64,000 nucleotides of DNA from Cavia porcellus (GCF_034190915.1 NW_026947507.1:18548501-18612500); one strand, 5' to 3'. Positions 1 through 12,553 are shown, counted from the first letter of the stretch. Notes: generated by a model from the letters alone, not told the origin. Translations and numbers: made by a program.

Positions 1-764
1 CTCTGGACCTCCAGTTGGACTCATGGGAGGCATTGTCCTGAGCTCTGGGTTTTTATCTAGACTCATGTGGGACATTGCCATGGGGTTTAGACTCTTGACT
101 AAATAATCTATGTCTTCAGTGTTGCAAATACAACAAAATCTACAACAAAAATCTAAGAAAACCATTGAAGACAATTTTAATAATAGTTCAGATCTTCCAC
201 CTAATTCATGAAATTCAAGTAAAACAGTGGGACTTACATGAGTTTAAAAGTGAAATAGACAATATTCTAATATTGTAATAAATAAATAATAAATCTTTAA
301 CATTGAAGAAAATATTTTAAACTTATATGTGAAAAAACAATCAAAATTCTACAAAATATTCTAGATTAAAATATTCTAATGTTAAAAGCCTTTTAATAAG
401 ATAATATAATAAAACAAAAAGAGGCATAAAGATGGAAAAATTTAATGCTAAACTCTTACGTCAGACATGATTATACTTTTGAAACATCCCAAAGGATTGA
501 ATAATAAGGAAATTGAACAATTTCTCTATCCAGACTTAATTATCTATCTGGAAAATCCTAAAAGACCAGCATAAAAGCTATTACAGTGATAAAGAAACTC
601 AGCAAAACATAAAGAACACAATGTAAATACAAGAAAGTAAAAATTATTTCCATATACTAGAAATAAGTACATGGTAATTGAATTTTAATAGCATTATTAC
701 TACATGGGTATCCAATAATGTATGTAACATCTATACTGCTAACTACAAGGAGATCCATGTATGA
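1..764. other. AT-rich unique sequence, nothing recognised
   Basis: No repeat family, open frame of note or RNA gene is recognisable by eye. The stretch is strongly AT-rich with short A runs. Confidence 0.5.
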
Positions 765-852
765 GGGGCTGGGGATTTAGCTCAGTGGCATAAGTGCCTG
801 CCTGGAAAGAGCTAGGTCATGAGTTAGATCCCCAGTACCCCGTACCAAAAAA
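765..852 (+). repeat. ID-type tRNA-derived SINE
   Basis: The element opens with ggggctggggatttagctca, holds a tRNA-like A box (tagctcagtggc) and a degenerate B box (gagttagatcccc), and ends in an A-rich tail. ID SINEs derive from a tRNA (tRNA-Ala-like in rodents) and are transcribed by RNA polymerase III and moved by L1 proteins. The middle reads 'ggcataagtgcctgcctgg', a variant also seen in the copies at 26641 and 44015. It is not a working tRNA gene, because the acceptor stem does not close. Confidence 0.85.
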
Positions 853-1449
853 GCACATTATGAATGGCCAGCTGATTTTTAAGACATGTCCACAAAGAGA
901 AAAAAAAAACTTGAATATGAAATTTTCTTGAAATTGCTTGTGATATAAACACATAATTCATAAGTACTTCCAAAAGACGCAGTGAATTGCACTACCAGCT
1001 TTAGTTGTAAAATGTTAAAATATTATATATATTGGTCATCATAACTAAATTTGGTGATGAAGATGATATTTAATACAAAAAATATTTAGGCATTTACTGT
1101 CTTCAGTTGCTTATTATCACTTGAAAATAAAAAATATAATTCTTTGTAAATCAGTTATTTTAATTTTTATTTTAATGTTTTCTATAGGTTTGGTTTTTAT
1201 TCTTAAATTTTGATAACCTTGAAAATCTTTAGTCAAGTTATTCAATAGCTTTATCTCAAAATCCTTTCCTTCATGAGATTGTACGGAATTTAATTTGGGG
1301 GAAAATTTGAAGAAATACATGAACTTCATCATTTTGATGTTAACAAAGTAATTAAAATATTAAATGGATTCTCAAATTGAGTACAACATCTAATCTTACC
1401 AGTTTTACTCATGTGTAATTAATAAATAAAACTGTATATATTTAATGCA
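853..1449. other. AT-rich sequence, nothing recognised
   Basis: Runs of A and T and short weak frames only. No repeat family was recognised. Confidence 0.45.
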
Positions 1450-2640
1450 TGTAATGTGAGATTTTAACATATATATTCTGAAATTTGTACAAATTAATTG
1501 ACATATTCATCATCTCACATAGTTTTTTCTCTTGTATTTTGCATGTGGGTAGTTAAAACATTTAATACTGACTGTTGTAGTCAGGGGTTGTACACAGAGA
1601 ACAATTCAGATCAGGACATAGAGTTTATAATATTTTTATAATGGTACCGGAAGTTAACACAGGAAAATGCAGGAAATCTATCTGCAACACCAAAGACATA
1701 GATTATATAGTCAAGAGCCTAAAACCCCACGCTGGAGCCGAGAAGTCACACTCACAACAAAGACCAGGGCTATCCTGAAAGGCACCACAGCTGTCCTCAA
1801 TGACACAGAGGTCCCGAGCTTCTCCTCCAACCCGAGGACAAGCAGAGTCGGTATGTGCCAGGAAGCAGCATAAGGAGTTCATCCTGGAGACCAAGCAGCA
1901 CACGTCTTCCCCTCCGCAAGCCAGGAAGCAATGCTTGATGTGAGGACCAAAGCTTCCCCAGGAAAACCAACAGCTCAGACAACAACTCACTCGTAAGAGA
2001 ACCCACAATGCCTCCTTAATGTCTCAACCCTCTACTCCTCCCTTCTTCTCCACCTATTTATCCTTGCAACCCTCCTCAGGTGGAGCATCTTTGCTCAATG
2101 CATGCTGATGTAATCGAGCTGGTGTTAAGTTGACCACCAGTTCTCATACCATAACACTGACTTTCTAGGTAAATTTAAGGTAAAAATATAACAGCATTAT
2201 TTACTGTAGTTGCCATGTCATATATTAGATGTTCAGCACTTTTTCATTCTGCATACCTGAAATTTGGTATCCTTTGAGTAGCATTTCCTTGCCTCATTTC
2301 AAAACCTGGCTCTAATCTTTTTCATTTACTTCAACTAATTCAGTTTTTCAAAGTCTCATATTTAAATAAGACATGCGATACTTTTCTTTTTGTGCCTGAT
2401 TTATTAGCTTAGTATCCTCCACTTTCATTCGTGTATAAATCCATGGGTATTTTATTCATCTATCCATGTATTAATGGCCACTTTAAATCCATGTTAATAT
2501 TGTAAATAATGCTACAATGAACGTGTATCACACATGCTTTTCAAAATAAATTTATCATCTCTCTTTTTATGATGAGAAGTGTGACCACTGGATCATTTAT
2601 GCTATGGTCTAGACATGGTTTGAGAGTGTCTTTATATTGG
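1450..2640 (-). mobile_element. Old L1 3' end fragment, split by an LTR
   Basis: Plus-strand text at 1455-1567 and again at 2162-2640 follows the familiar reverse complement of old mammalian L1 3' regions: 'attaattgacatattcatc', then a decayed stretch ending near 'gctacaatgaac', where L1 ORF2 3' sequence normally reads 'gctgcaatgaac'. The two halves are continuous once the LTR at 1573-2156 is removed. Heavily mutated, with no frame left. Family assignment is from general resemblance only. Confidence 0.55.
1573..2156 (-). mobile_element. Solo LTR of an endogenous retrovirus-like element
   Basis: A 584-bp block begins TG and ends CA and is flanked by the same 5-bp sequence ctgac (1568-1572 and 2157-2161). 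It interrupts an old L1, which supports both boundaries independently. It is clearly GC-richer than its surroundings. The minus orientation is favoured because, read that way, a TATA-like ataaata lies about 100 bp from the start and the end resembles a U5 terminus. No internal retroviral genes are present, so it is a solo LTR. A 5-bp duplication suits ERVL/MaLR-type or some class I elements; the family is not identified. Confidence 0.65.
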
Positions 2641-2739
2641 CTATGTATTGGGAGCTTGGTCCCCAACCTTTAAATATTAGAATTCCTCTATATTTAAATA
2701 TATTATCTTTCTTTGTGAATTAGCTTTTATTTTTAGCTA

Positions 2740-3250
2740 TATAACTTAGGAACAATCATTTTCATCACCCACTCAACAAGTATTGTAGGACACATTTTTA
2801 TATCAGACACTATTCTAAGGCATGGGGGTGCATTGCCAATCTAAGGCTAATGCTCATATACACTGACTCAATGCATTCTGATATGAAAAGAATGCTAAGT
2901 AAGGCTAGTGAACATAAACTTTAAATGATTTGATACATTCATGTGATATCATCCTTATGATAGACATCAATTGAATGTATAAAATAAATCAATATTCTAA
3001 ACACTGAGAGAATAGAAAAGCAAATGGTAGAAAGACAGGTTTGAAGCAGTAGTAATAAACATTGTTTGCTAAATGAACCTAGCCCAAAAGGCTGGCCAAC
3101 TACTTTGTGAAGCAGAAAGCATATTTTATCATCAATGGATCTCAAACAGAGAATAACAGGAGCAAGCTTGCATTTTGAAAAGATAACTCTATTCATGAAG
3201 CTAGTTAGTAGACTTCATAGCTCATGTAAGGTAGCTGCCTCAGAAAACAG
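2740..3250 (+). repeat. Ancient mammalian interspersed repeat fragment
   Basis: The text 'caacaagtattgtaggac' followed by 'cagacactattctaaggca' matches the start of a very old, widespread mammalian repeat ('...caacaaatatttattgagc...'). A later part of what looks like the same repeat occurs at 12740-13120. Very diverged; the family name is left open. Confidence 0.45.
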
Positions 3251-4985
3251 AAGGAGAGCAGGATGTGAGCATAGTCTGTCTCTGTTGATGTGGAAAGACA
3301 GTACAATTTGACAGTTAATAAGTATTATAATGAATAAAACTAAATACTGAAATGAGAGTTAGTAATTTAAATATGTCTAATTCATAACTGCAGGATTAGT
3401 ACTACCATTTGGTAATGTGGAAAATATGAGTAAAAAGTCAGATAGAGTAATTGACTAACTCAGATCTTTTTGAGAAACAAAAGGAAAAACAAGTAGGAAA
3501 TACCAACCAAAGAGAAGATGTGAAAAATGGATCTGGAGATCAAAGAAGAGATTCAAGATGGATATAGATTTGCTTTTACGATTTGTTTGTTTGCTTATTT
3601 TATTTTGTTTTTCTGACTCTCCAGTCATCTGTTTAGAAGTGAAACAATGGCTGCAGCTGTGATTGAGAGGATATTTGGAAGAGAGTGTAGAAGAATTTCT
3701 CAGCTCTGTTAGTAGCAATATTTGAGTCATTTTATTCATTGATGTGAGTGGGACTCATTCATTGTAGGATGTTTGGCAGTATTTTTGTTTTCCACCTATT
3801 AGTTGACAGCAGCATCTGAGGTTATAGAAATAAATATCTCCCAGCATTACTAAATTTTTGTGGGGCAAAATTATCCTCCAGCTGGAAGCTTTTGAGTTAG
3901 ATAATAAGACAAGAGTGTTTCTTTTAAATTTCTCGTAACTTTATGTGCTTATTATAGTCTGTTATTGTATGATTATTACTGTATGCATTTCTATACAACT
4001 ATATTATTAAATTACTTATTCTCAATAAAATTGTCTTCCAAAAATATATTCCTTAACATTGAAATAATATCTGGTTTTTGTTCTTAATGACATTTAATAA
4101 GATGAAAGTTTTAGGTGCTTTATTCTATTATCTTTTATTTTCATGGAAAAACGACTGTTATTATTCTATTTTTCATTAATAATATTGCAATTCTGTTTAA
4201 ATTCCATATGCATAATTGGCATACTTTAGTGTTATTCCAATTACATCAGTATAACTGGAAAATATCAGTATTTTTATAAAAGCTTATTTCACTCAAAAGC
4301 TATCAATCATTAAAGAATATTTTTCTATTTTTCCTTGTCTGTAATCATAATCAAACATATGAACATACCCAATTCACCTCTTATAATTAAATACCTGCAT
4401 ATTTCTAGGTTTTTATGATGTGAAATGGATTTATAAATGAAATAATTCCAAATGAGCCATTCCCAATTGATTTATGCAGCACAGAAGCCACTATTATAGT
4501 GTTAACTTCCTAGAAATGTGCTTACCAATTCATGATAAAATTAGTATTGAAGAAGGAAAAAAGTAAAATTCATCAGGATGACTTAAAAAAATTCAGTCAT
4601 AAAGTTGGGTGACCGTATTTTAATTTCTATTACAAGAAATAGTATAATATTTTAAGATTACTTTGTGATATTTTTTCTCAATTTAGACCCTGTAGGTGGA
4701 ATGTCATGAGTGTAAATATTCCTAATCATTGAATAAGTTCCTCTGATACATATAGAATTAGTATTCTTTTTCTCAGAATAAAAATTTCATTCCAAAATAT
4801 TTTCTATTGTAATAAAATTGTCAGACATAAAGTTTTGCAAAAATGTTTTTGTTGTTGTTGTTAAATAACTGCTTGTGTCAATTGTCTATTGTTTGTGAAA
4901 GCATATTCTTGAGCTATATCAATCAAGGCCAGATCATCCCAAAACTCAGTATTGTATGATCTACTTCGAAGATTGTAAGATCTGT
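3251..4985. other. AT-rich unique sequence
   Basis: No gene, SINE, LTR or L1 is recognised. The longest frames are short and show no domain or codon bias. Confidence 0.45.
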
Positions 4986-5009
4986 CAGTGTCTGTTGGAA
5001 GGATTTCCT

Positions 5010-5165
5010 CTGTCTCTGTCTCTCTGTCTCTCGGTCACTCTCTGTCTCAGCTTGTTCCTGTCTCTGTTTCTCTGTCTCTGTCTTTCTCTCGTTGTTTCTG
5101 CTTCAGTCTGTCTCTGTCTGTCTCTGTCTCTTCCTCTCAGTCTGTCTCCCCCTTCTGTCTCTTTC
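5010..5165. repeat. TCTG/CT-rich simple repeat
   Basis: Interrupted repeats of tctctgtc and ctgtctctgt. The overlapping frames here give only Ser/Leu/Val-rich low-complexity peptides and are artefacts. The repeat abuts a minus-strand B1-like SINE on its right, where the SINE's A-tail would lie, so it may have grown from that tail. Confidence 0.85.
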
Positions 5166-5174
5166 CCCCCTCAC

Positions 5175-5275
5175 TCCCAGGGAGTATTCCTCAGGTTGAA
5201 CTTAAACTTTTAATATTTGTGCCTCAATCTCACTGAGTGCTGAAATTATGGGCCTCTACCACAATACCTGGCTCC
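5175..5275 (-). repeat. B1-like SINE, degraded
   Basis: Plus-strand text such as 'gagtgctgaaattatgggc' followed by 'ctctaccacaatacctggct' is the reverse complement of the 5' part of a B1/Alu-type SINE (consensus 'gagtgctgggattacaggc... ccaccatgcctggct'). Only the 5' two-thirds are clear. Confidence 0.6.
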
Positions 5276-7439
5276 TCTGTTGAGAGACAAGTAAGAACTG
5301 AATGTTTACTTACATAACCTTTGCATGACCATAATCTTTACTGGTCTTCTCCTTTCTTGTTATACCAAATAGCTGCTAACTCTAAGAACAACTGATCCTA
5401 CTGTCTTCTTTTACTAAACATTGTGAGTTTTGATCTCATATAATAGCTTTATGAATCGAGCCCTGAGTTTCACAGCACTGTGATAGAAATTCTTTTACAG
5501 GGTATCTTTAGTCTTTTTCTTCATAATTTTCACTAAAAACAATCAGTTTTGATAACATTTTCAAGAAATAAGTTGCTTTTAGTGACTCATTTCAATTCAG
5601 GACTCCGTATAATTTCTATGTTTTGTTTTCAGTTTCTTTGAGTATATACATACTGTTTTTCTGTTTTTCATTTTGTTCTGTTTTGCTTTGATTTCACTTC
5701 TGGAGTTTGCTGGATGTTTCTGGGTCAGACTCTCCGAGAAGCAGATGTCAAAATGGAAAGACATATGCAGAGTATATTCTGTGGAAACACTAGGAATCAT
5801 AAGTGAGAAGAACCAGAGTCAGAAAGGGTTTTCAGGCAAAACTACGGACTAGCACCTGTTAAAAGAGAGTGGAGAGGTGTTTCAGAGTAAAATGTGCTCC
5901 AGTTACATCTTAGCAAAGATAATAGAACCCTCTGGGCAAAGACTGCCAGAGTAATGGGCTCCCAAACTCAGTGAGAAGACCCAGGCCCAAGCCACCACCA
6001 TAACTCAAATGCTGGCTTAAGAAGCCCAAGAAGACTGACCTTGAAGTGAACAATGAAGCAACTATGAATATGAGACAGCTGGAAACTGTCTTCCTTTACA
6101 CTGTTTTGTAGTAAGTGTACTTGAAAAGCAGTCTGCATTGTTTACCTCCCATGCCAGCACAGTCCACCTCATAAACCACACATTTCCAGACATTTCCAAA
6201 AAGCATCTCATGCATACATCTCATAGACTTTTAATCTTGAAGGAAAAAATGTTAGCGTTTAAGGGAGGAGTGAAGCCCACAAAACTGCAGTGGGTTTCAA
6301 TGATTTTCTCCCTCCTTAGTTATACATTCCTAGCCATCTTTCTCTTGAGGATTCCTTTTTCATGATCTCTCTGAAGAGTTCTTGATGGTCCACTTAGTAG
6401 TCTGACTCACACTCTCCCAGGTAAGGAAAATGATCTCTTGGTCCGCAGACCTCTGGCAAGCCTGGCCTATTGCAGGATCCCTTTACACTTAGGTATGATC
6501 AAGTGAGTCCCAAGTGAGCCAAAGGATTTCCTGAGATTCCCAGGTACTTGATTCCATGTGTAAAATGCTGCAGGACCTCCTTGCATTGACCAGGATAAAT
6601 TATCTTTGCTAATTGTTATGTAGCCACTCCCATCTATGAAGCATACAAGGGAGATAGAGGAGAAATCAGCAGTGACAGCAACAAACAATAAAGTAGCTTC
6701 GCCACCTGTGAAATGAGCCTTGGAAGAAGCATTGGGCAGGAGTTTCAGGCAGGCCAGAGAAATGGAGATCTGGAAAGGTAAAATAGCTTGTCCTAGTAGT
6801 CCCTTGTGGTAAAGGGCTGACTTAAGCAGAGATGGCCCAGGTCCAGTGCCTGTGCAGTGCTCATTCTGGCCTCTGAGAGGCACAGGGGTAACATATCCTA
6901 CTCATAAATGCAGTGACTGAGACACTCAAAAATACAGCACTTGGTTCTAACTTCTGACAGCAGATTGATTTAAAAGCAACTCCATTGCTGCTTGAGATTC
7001 CTATTCGTCACATATTTGATTGTATTCTTTTATATATAGCTTCTAATTCCTCTTGATATACTTCTATCAACTTGAAGAGTAGTATTTTTATCTTCATTTG
7101 TATTTTCTAGTAATAACTATTACATTCTCTTTAATAATTAGTTATTCAGAACTATTTCATACATTCAGAAATTCTTGTCTTTCTAGGATTCTTTTCTAAG
7201 ATATCGTGTTTACAGATTATCTTCAATAAGGTAAAATTTTGACTGTTGAATAACTGTCGGCAGTTGCTGAATGTTAAACATATGTGTGAAATAATTTGCA
7301 TTTTTGAATTGTTGGATTTGCAATTCTTTATGTGGGATATTCATGCAAATTTTAGTCTTCAAAAGTATAAATACAACCATTTTGTCTTCATTTTTATGCA
7401 CTGTCAATTATATGCAGATTTGTATTTAATCCTCTAGGA
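5276..7439. other. Unique sequence with a GC-richer centre
   Basis: The part from about 5690 to 6900 is less AT-rich than its surroundings and contains a 138-codon minus-strand frame (6467-6883). That frame shows no motif, signal or family I recognise. The block may be an old degraded repeat (LTR or DNA transposon), but I cannot name one. The remainder is AT-rich. Confidence 0.35.
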
Positions 7440-8000
7440 ATATGGATTATGAAGTTTTCTGTTGATTATGTTAATTCTACTTTTATTGAATTTGAAGTTA
7501 TCTTGTTATTTGAGGTTATCTATGGAGAAGTTGAAAAGTAGTATATCTTCAGGAACATTAAATATTTTAATATTATGTAGCTATCATACTAGTTTCTGGC
7601 AATACTGCAAATCTGCCTATTTTTATCAGCCTTCCAATTCTTTAGTGAGATTACATTGACAATAAATTTTCCCATAGTAAATTTTTAGTATGTAAATTAT
7701 TTTCTCTCAGAACTATGAAGATATCTTCCCTATCCACTGTTTTCAACTTCTGTTATTTGGACATTAGTTGTTAGTATTTATTGTAATTTTCTTCCTGTTG
7801 TTTTTACTGTATTCTCATTCTGTTAATTATGAAGCAGTTTCCTGCGATAAGATTGGTAGGTACAGGTTTATTTTTAATTCTGTTTGGGTCCCCGAGACTT
7901 CATTAATCTAAAGTTTAAAGTCTTAGTGACTCAGGGAAATACTTACGTACTTTAACTTAAAATGTTACTGTCCTCCATTATCTTTGTTTCCATCTTCTGA
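7440..8000 (-). mobile_element. Possible ancient L1/HAL1 ORF1 remnant
   Basis: The run of text around 7690-7900 follows the order of an ancient L1/HAL1 ORF1 region read in reverse, including 'gggtcc' and 'gagacttcattaat'-like landmarks. It is decayed, no frame survives, and the call rests on overall resemblance. Confidence 0.25.
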
Positions 8001-8984
8001 GGTTGATTTAATATCATACATTTTATTATTATGTCAATCTCAATTGACTTTTCACCTTTTAAACATTATTTGCTCTCCTAAATGGATTTTTGGTAAGAGT
8101 TTAATTTTACTTTGAAATAATTCTTCCATAAAGACTGTCTAATTTACAGTTTAAAATCATTCATTATATTTCTAACTTTTATACACGTATGTATACTTTC
8201 CAGAATATTTTTAGAAATTACATTTATTTGATTTCAAAATGCCTTGATATTGGCAACAATCTTTTTTTTCCCCAAGATATAGTTTTGATACATTTTATAC
8301 CATATACAAATTAAAGCAAATATATGTGTGTTATAGTTCTAGTATTTGAAAACTTCCCAAATCTTATTGAGAAGTTTATTGCTGATAACATACATTTATT
8401 AGAATTAATTTATTCTTCATTAAGTTATTGACCTTTTTAAATCCCAGTATGTGCATATTGTTAGCTTTTTCTTTGAAAATAATTTGAGTCCTGAGTTGAC
8501 AATCCTCTCCTTCACAGCTAATTTTTATTAATTTCTTATTAATTCCTGGAATTACTGCAGCTACAAGACAATTATAACAATATGTGCTGTAGTTTTTGAA
8601 CCAAGTAGCATTAAATGTAGGTTCAAAATTCACATGACAGGTGGTTTAAATTTTTCACATATTAATGTTTAAACACATTGTCCATATCGTAGCTTGGACA
8701 AATAATATTCTTTATTTCTTTTTGTGAAGCAGTTATCTTTATTTTATTTATTACATGTTTTAAATGTCTCTAGATGAAAAGCAGTGTGTATGTGTCTAAA
8801 AGTGAGTGTGGGTCAGAACCTACTGCTTCACATATTGTGAACATATTGTTATTTTATAATTGAAATTTATTTCAATTCTAAATGGGTAGCAGTAAACAAA
8901 ATAGAGGAAGTTCTGATAGAATAGAGCAAACCTTTTGAAACTTCTATTTGTGTGATGAAACTGTTGTTTTACTGGTGTCAATTA
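8001..8984. other. AT-rich unique sequence
   Basis: No feature recognised. Several short A/T runs; no convincing frame. Confidence 0.4.
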
Positions 8985-9172
8985 AAGAAAAACAAAGCTT
9001 GATTTTTTGCGAAAAGAACTGGGAACAAGAGATGGAGGGAAAGAGTGGAGGGGAAATAGTCACAAAAATAATTAAGATGTGTTATGTACCTGAACCACCT
9101 CCCCTGGATGAATGTAATCTTTATGTACTGCAAATACACACTAATATCAATAAAAATTGAAAATAAGAAAAG
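8985..9172 (+). mobile_element. Old L1 3' UTR end
   Basis: A purine-rich stretch ('gggaacaagagatggaggg') leads into 'gtacctgaaccacctcccc', 'gaatgtaatctttatgtac' and an A-rich end with aataaaaa. The same layout (purine-rich, then gtac..., gatgaatgt, a-rich end) recurs at 31340-31475 and 52130-52225, which suggests one old L1 3' end family on the plus strand. Confidence 0.45.
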
Positions 9173-9324
9173 CTACACATAGGAAAAAGAAATTGGAGAG
9201 CATTCATAAGCCTTTTGAAATCACATGTTTAACACGGATGAAGCATTTTTCAACCTCAGTACACAAAGATTTTACTGCTAAACTATGAATTTAAAATATT
9301 TTTCAATTTTTTATCACATAAATA

Positions 9325-9418
9325 CATTAGTTTTCTTTCTTTCCATTTCTTCCTTTCCTTTCTTCCATTCTTTCTTCTGTATTTTTCTTTCTTCCTCCCT
9401 TCCTTTCATTCTATCCTT
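9325..9418. repeat. Pyrimidine-rich TTCC/TTTC simple repeat
   Basis: Interrupted tttc, ttcc and cttt units with almost no purines on the plus strand. Confidence 0.8.
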
Positions 9419-10185
9419 CATTTTTAAAAGTGTTTATCTAGCCCAGCACATTAAATAGATGCCTATCACTCTGTGTAACATTAATCAACAGTTTGTTTTT
9501 TTTTCCATTTTATTAAAAACACCCATTTAGAACAACTAGTAGTATTTAAAGGTAATCTCACACTTTACAACTGGTTGCAACTCTCTTACCACTTAATAGA
9601 AAGTCATGACTCTCCTGATAATAACTTATTTTACACTTAGTTTTTATGGTTAGCTGAACACTGTCTACTTTACCCACTAAACTATTAAATTTTGAAGATA
9701 AATGCCTCTTACTTTCCATAACTATTTTTCCAGTGAATGAGGTTGACTGACAAGGAAACATACACATAATCTTTTGGGGAGGTATATACTAGTTCATGAC
9801 AAATTCCAGTAACTGCCAGAAACTTTAAAACATGTTTGTCTAAGTCAAATACAAAGTTAGTCTGTATTACTGTCAATAGTTATCTTTTCTCTGATGCCCT
9901 GAGCAGTGCAAATCAGTGGAAACTTGTGTTGCTGTCACTTTGGTCTCGTTATCATCTCAAAGTCAAGGCTTTTCCCACTTCTCTGAGGTTTAGTATTTTA
10001 AATGATACAGAGTTTCATTTCACATATAGCTCATGTGCCTGTCATAATCTGATTTGTAGTGATTATTGCTCGTTCTTAGTTCACATTATAGCATTTGAGC
10101 TATTCTGCTTTCACATAACTATTGTTCTTGATAACATCCAAGTAGATAATCTCTGTCATTTTTGAATCATTTTGAAAATACTTCT
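9419..10185. other. Unique sequence, nothing recognised
   Basis: A 109-codon frame at 9836-10165 has no recognisable domain and is probably chance. Confidence 0.4.
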
Positions 10186-10187
10186 CC

Positions 10188-10495
10188 ATGTGATAGTTTG
10201 ATTGCTTTAAGAGGTTAGTGAAACTCAGCTGTGGGCTTGGAGAGCCACGGGGACTGGTCTTTGGGAACATGGCTGGCCCCTGGCCCCTTCCTCTCAGCTT
10301 CTTTCCAAATTGTCCTGTTTCCTGTTTGCCATAAATGAAGCATTCATGCTCCACCCTGCCCTTTACCGTGGTATCCGTAACTTGAGTGACATGATTATGT
10401 ACTGAAAACCCTGAAACTACAGGGCAAAGTAAACCTCTCCTTCCTTACTTTATGGATATGAAGTAATTTATTCTTGCAGTGGAAACCAATATCAA
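10188..10495 (+). repeat. Old rodent MaLR/hAT-type repeat, tentative
   Basis: The stretch 'gcaaagtaaacctctccttc' followed by a tail ending 'ggaaaccaatatcaatcaac' resembles the end of common rodent repeats that finish 'aaataaacctttcctcc... aactaatac'. The GC content is higher than in flanking DNA. The class (MaLR LTR or non-autonomous hAT) is not settled by eye. Confidence 0.35.
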
Positions 10496-11839
10496 TCAAC
10501 TACTTCCAGTCATGTTTTGGTATCATCAATATTTATATACAATTCTGGACCTTCTTTACAGGAGCTTCTATATTTGCTTATTATAAAAAATTTTTAATCT
10601 CATTAAATTCTTCAATTTTTTACCAATAACTGCTATTCTTGAACAGCCCCTCTTACCTTTTTCCTGTTTTAATTGTACCCCTTAATTAGCTTACCTTATG
10701 TTAGCAATATTCTAAATTACTATTAATTGTAAGCACTGTTAACCCTTCTGAACCTTTTATAAATTTCACCAGATGAAACTGCAGATCTTTTCATAATGTC
10801 TGCCTATTTTGCAAACTTAAACAAGTAGAAACATAATCCCAGATTTTTAGTCACATAAAATTATGAGTAGTCTTATTTAAAAATAATGGCCACAAATTTC
10901 AAAGACATTTTAACCCTACACAAAATTATTTTTATATTCTCCTAGTCTGTTTTATTCATGATTTTTCCCTTTTTGACTCTTACCCATTTCCTTTATATCA
11001 CAAGCCTGCCTATCCACTCTGAATGGCTGTCTTCATTGCCTATATTAGTTAGAAAACTGAACAAAGATGAATTCCGTCTTCTACCACTGCATCTAACAAT
11101 ATACTTGCAGCTGTGCTATGTGAATTCGACGTTTTCATTTATGCTTAGTACCTTATCTTCCCTTAATCAGTCTACGAATTTCTTTCTGTAGTCCCGTCTT
11201 TCTAATGAACATCATTAATCCCTCCTTGTTTAGCATGTCTTCTCTTGAGAAGCGTGCTTCCTTCCTCTTCGTGTTCCTAAGTGGAGGCTACCATAACAGA
11301 ATAACGTCAGTGGGACAGCAGGAAGAAGGAATGGTTTCCTTATTTGAAAATTATTTCAATTCAACTTTTTCTGCTAAAGATACTCTATTTTAAAAATCTG
11401 CAAACCTAATTAGTTAATTATATGATTTTCTTTCTTCTTAAGAGGAGATGAATGCACTAGTCCTGATTATTCCTCCATTTATTCAAGTCCCAATCTGTTT
11501 CTCAGATTCTTTGTACCAAAATACAGTCAAAGGCAATTAAAGACATTATGTAGATCTGCACTTATTCCTGTAGATTTAGAGAAAATCATACAATCAATTC
11601 AGTATTGCATAAACCTGATATTCTGTCTTTTTTTCTGACACTTGTGTTTATTTCTTAATGGATTCTGTTTTGGAGAAGGAAAGAAACAATCCAATAAATA
11701 TCCAACAGTTTTATCACCACAAAACAGAGTCTAATACAAAAATAGAAGAATTATATCAACTGTTTTGGTTTGGTTAAAAAATGTCTTTCAAATGTTTCTA
11801 TATTCACAGGTGGGGCTATTGAAAGATAAGTTATTCAAA
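10496..11839. other. Unique AT-rich sequence
   Basis: No gene or repeat recognised. Frames at 10958-11191 and 11205-11393 lack any known motif. Confidence 0.4.
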
Positions 11840-12190
11840 AAGTATTGACATTATCAATGTGTTAATCCATTGATGAATCCATGATTGGATGGATTCATTA
11901 GGAGGGGATGCTAAACTGGATGAAGCCCGTCACTGGGAATGTGGCTTGAAACTTACACGGTGTCCATGACTTCTTCCTTTCTACCTCTTTCCTCTGTTTC
12001 CTGGCTGACAGGCAGTGAACAGTTTACATCTGTGAAGCTCTTTTACTATGATTATTCTGCCCTTGATCCAGTCAACTATGGGCTGAAACTTCTGAATCAT
12101 CTGCTAAAATCAATCTTTTCTCTGGTAAATTGTGCTTGTCATGTATTTTGTCCCAGGAACAGAAAATTAGTAATACATCAACATTTTTCC
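11840..12190 (+). repeat. Old MaLR/hAT-type repeat, tentative
   Basis: A short inverted repeat (atgaatcca at 11872-11880 and its complement tggattcat nearby) precedes 'gggctgaaacttctgaatc' and an end 'aaaattagtaatacatc'. This order matches a well-known group of mammalian repeats, probably the same group as at 10188 and 63695. The 103-codon frame over it is not a gene. Confidence 0.35.
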
Positions 12191-12550
12191 AGATACTGCA
12201 GCAAACTTCTCCACTCGTCTGCAGTGAAAAAAAAATGTTTGCAAAGTTGACTAGAATCCTGTGTGTTATCTCATATTTTTGTCTTCAGGCCAAGACATAA
12301 CTAAGTTTCCATGACATTCAAAGTTGGGCAGTATATCCTTAAATTACTATGAACACAATGTGACATTTAGGGAAAATATCCCTATTTTATTAATTTACTT
12401 GCCTATTTTTATCACTTTCCTTTATTAGAATTATTGTTTCGTATTCTATAACACTGGCCCCCTCAAGTTTTTATTACTCATGCAAAAAACAAGAGTTTGT
12501 AATAAATGTCCTTGGTGTTATAAATGCTGTGCATATGTCAGGGAACCATA

Positions 12551-12553
<3 letters not shown>

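Noticed and set aside
1703..2008. Overlapping minus-strand frames of 101 and 69 codons
   Set aside because: They lie inside the solo LTR and are Cys/Leu/Ser-rich with no retroviral motif.
6467..6883. 138-codon minus-strand frame
   Set aside because: No domain, signal or family recognised, and no splice or promoter context. Probably chance in a GC-richer block or old repeat.
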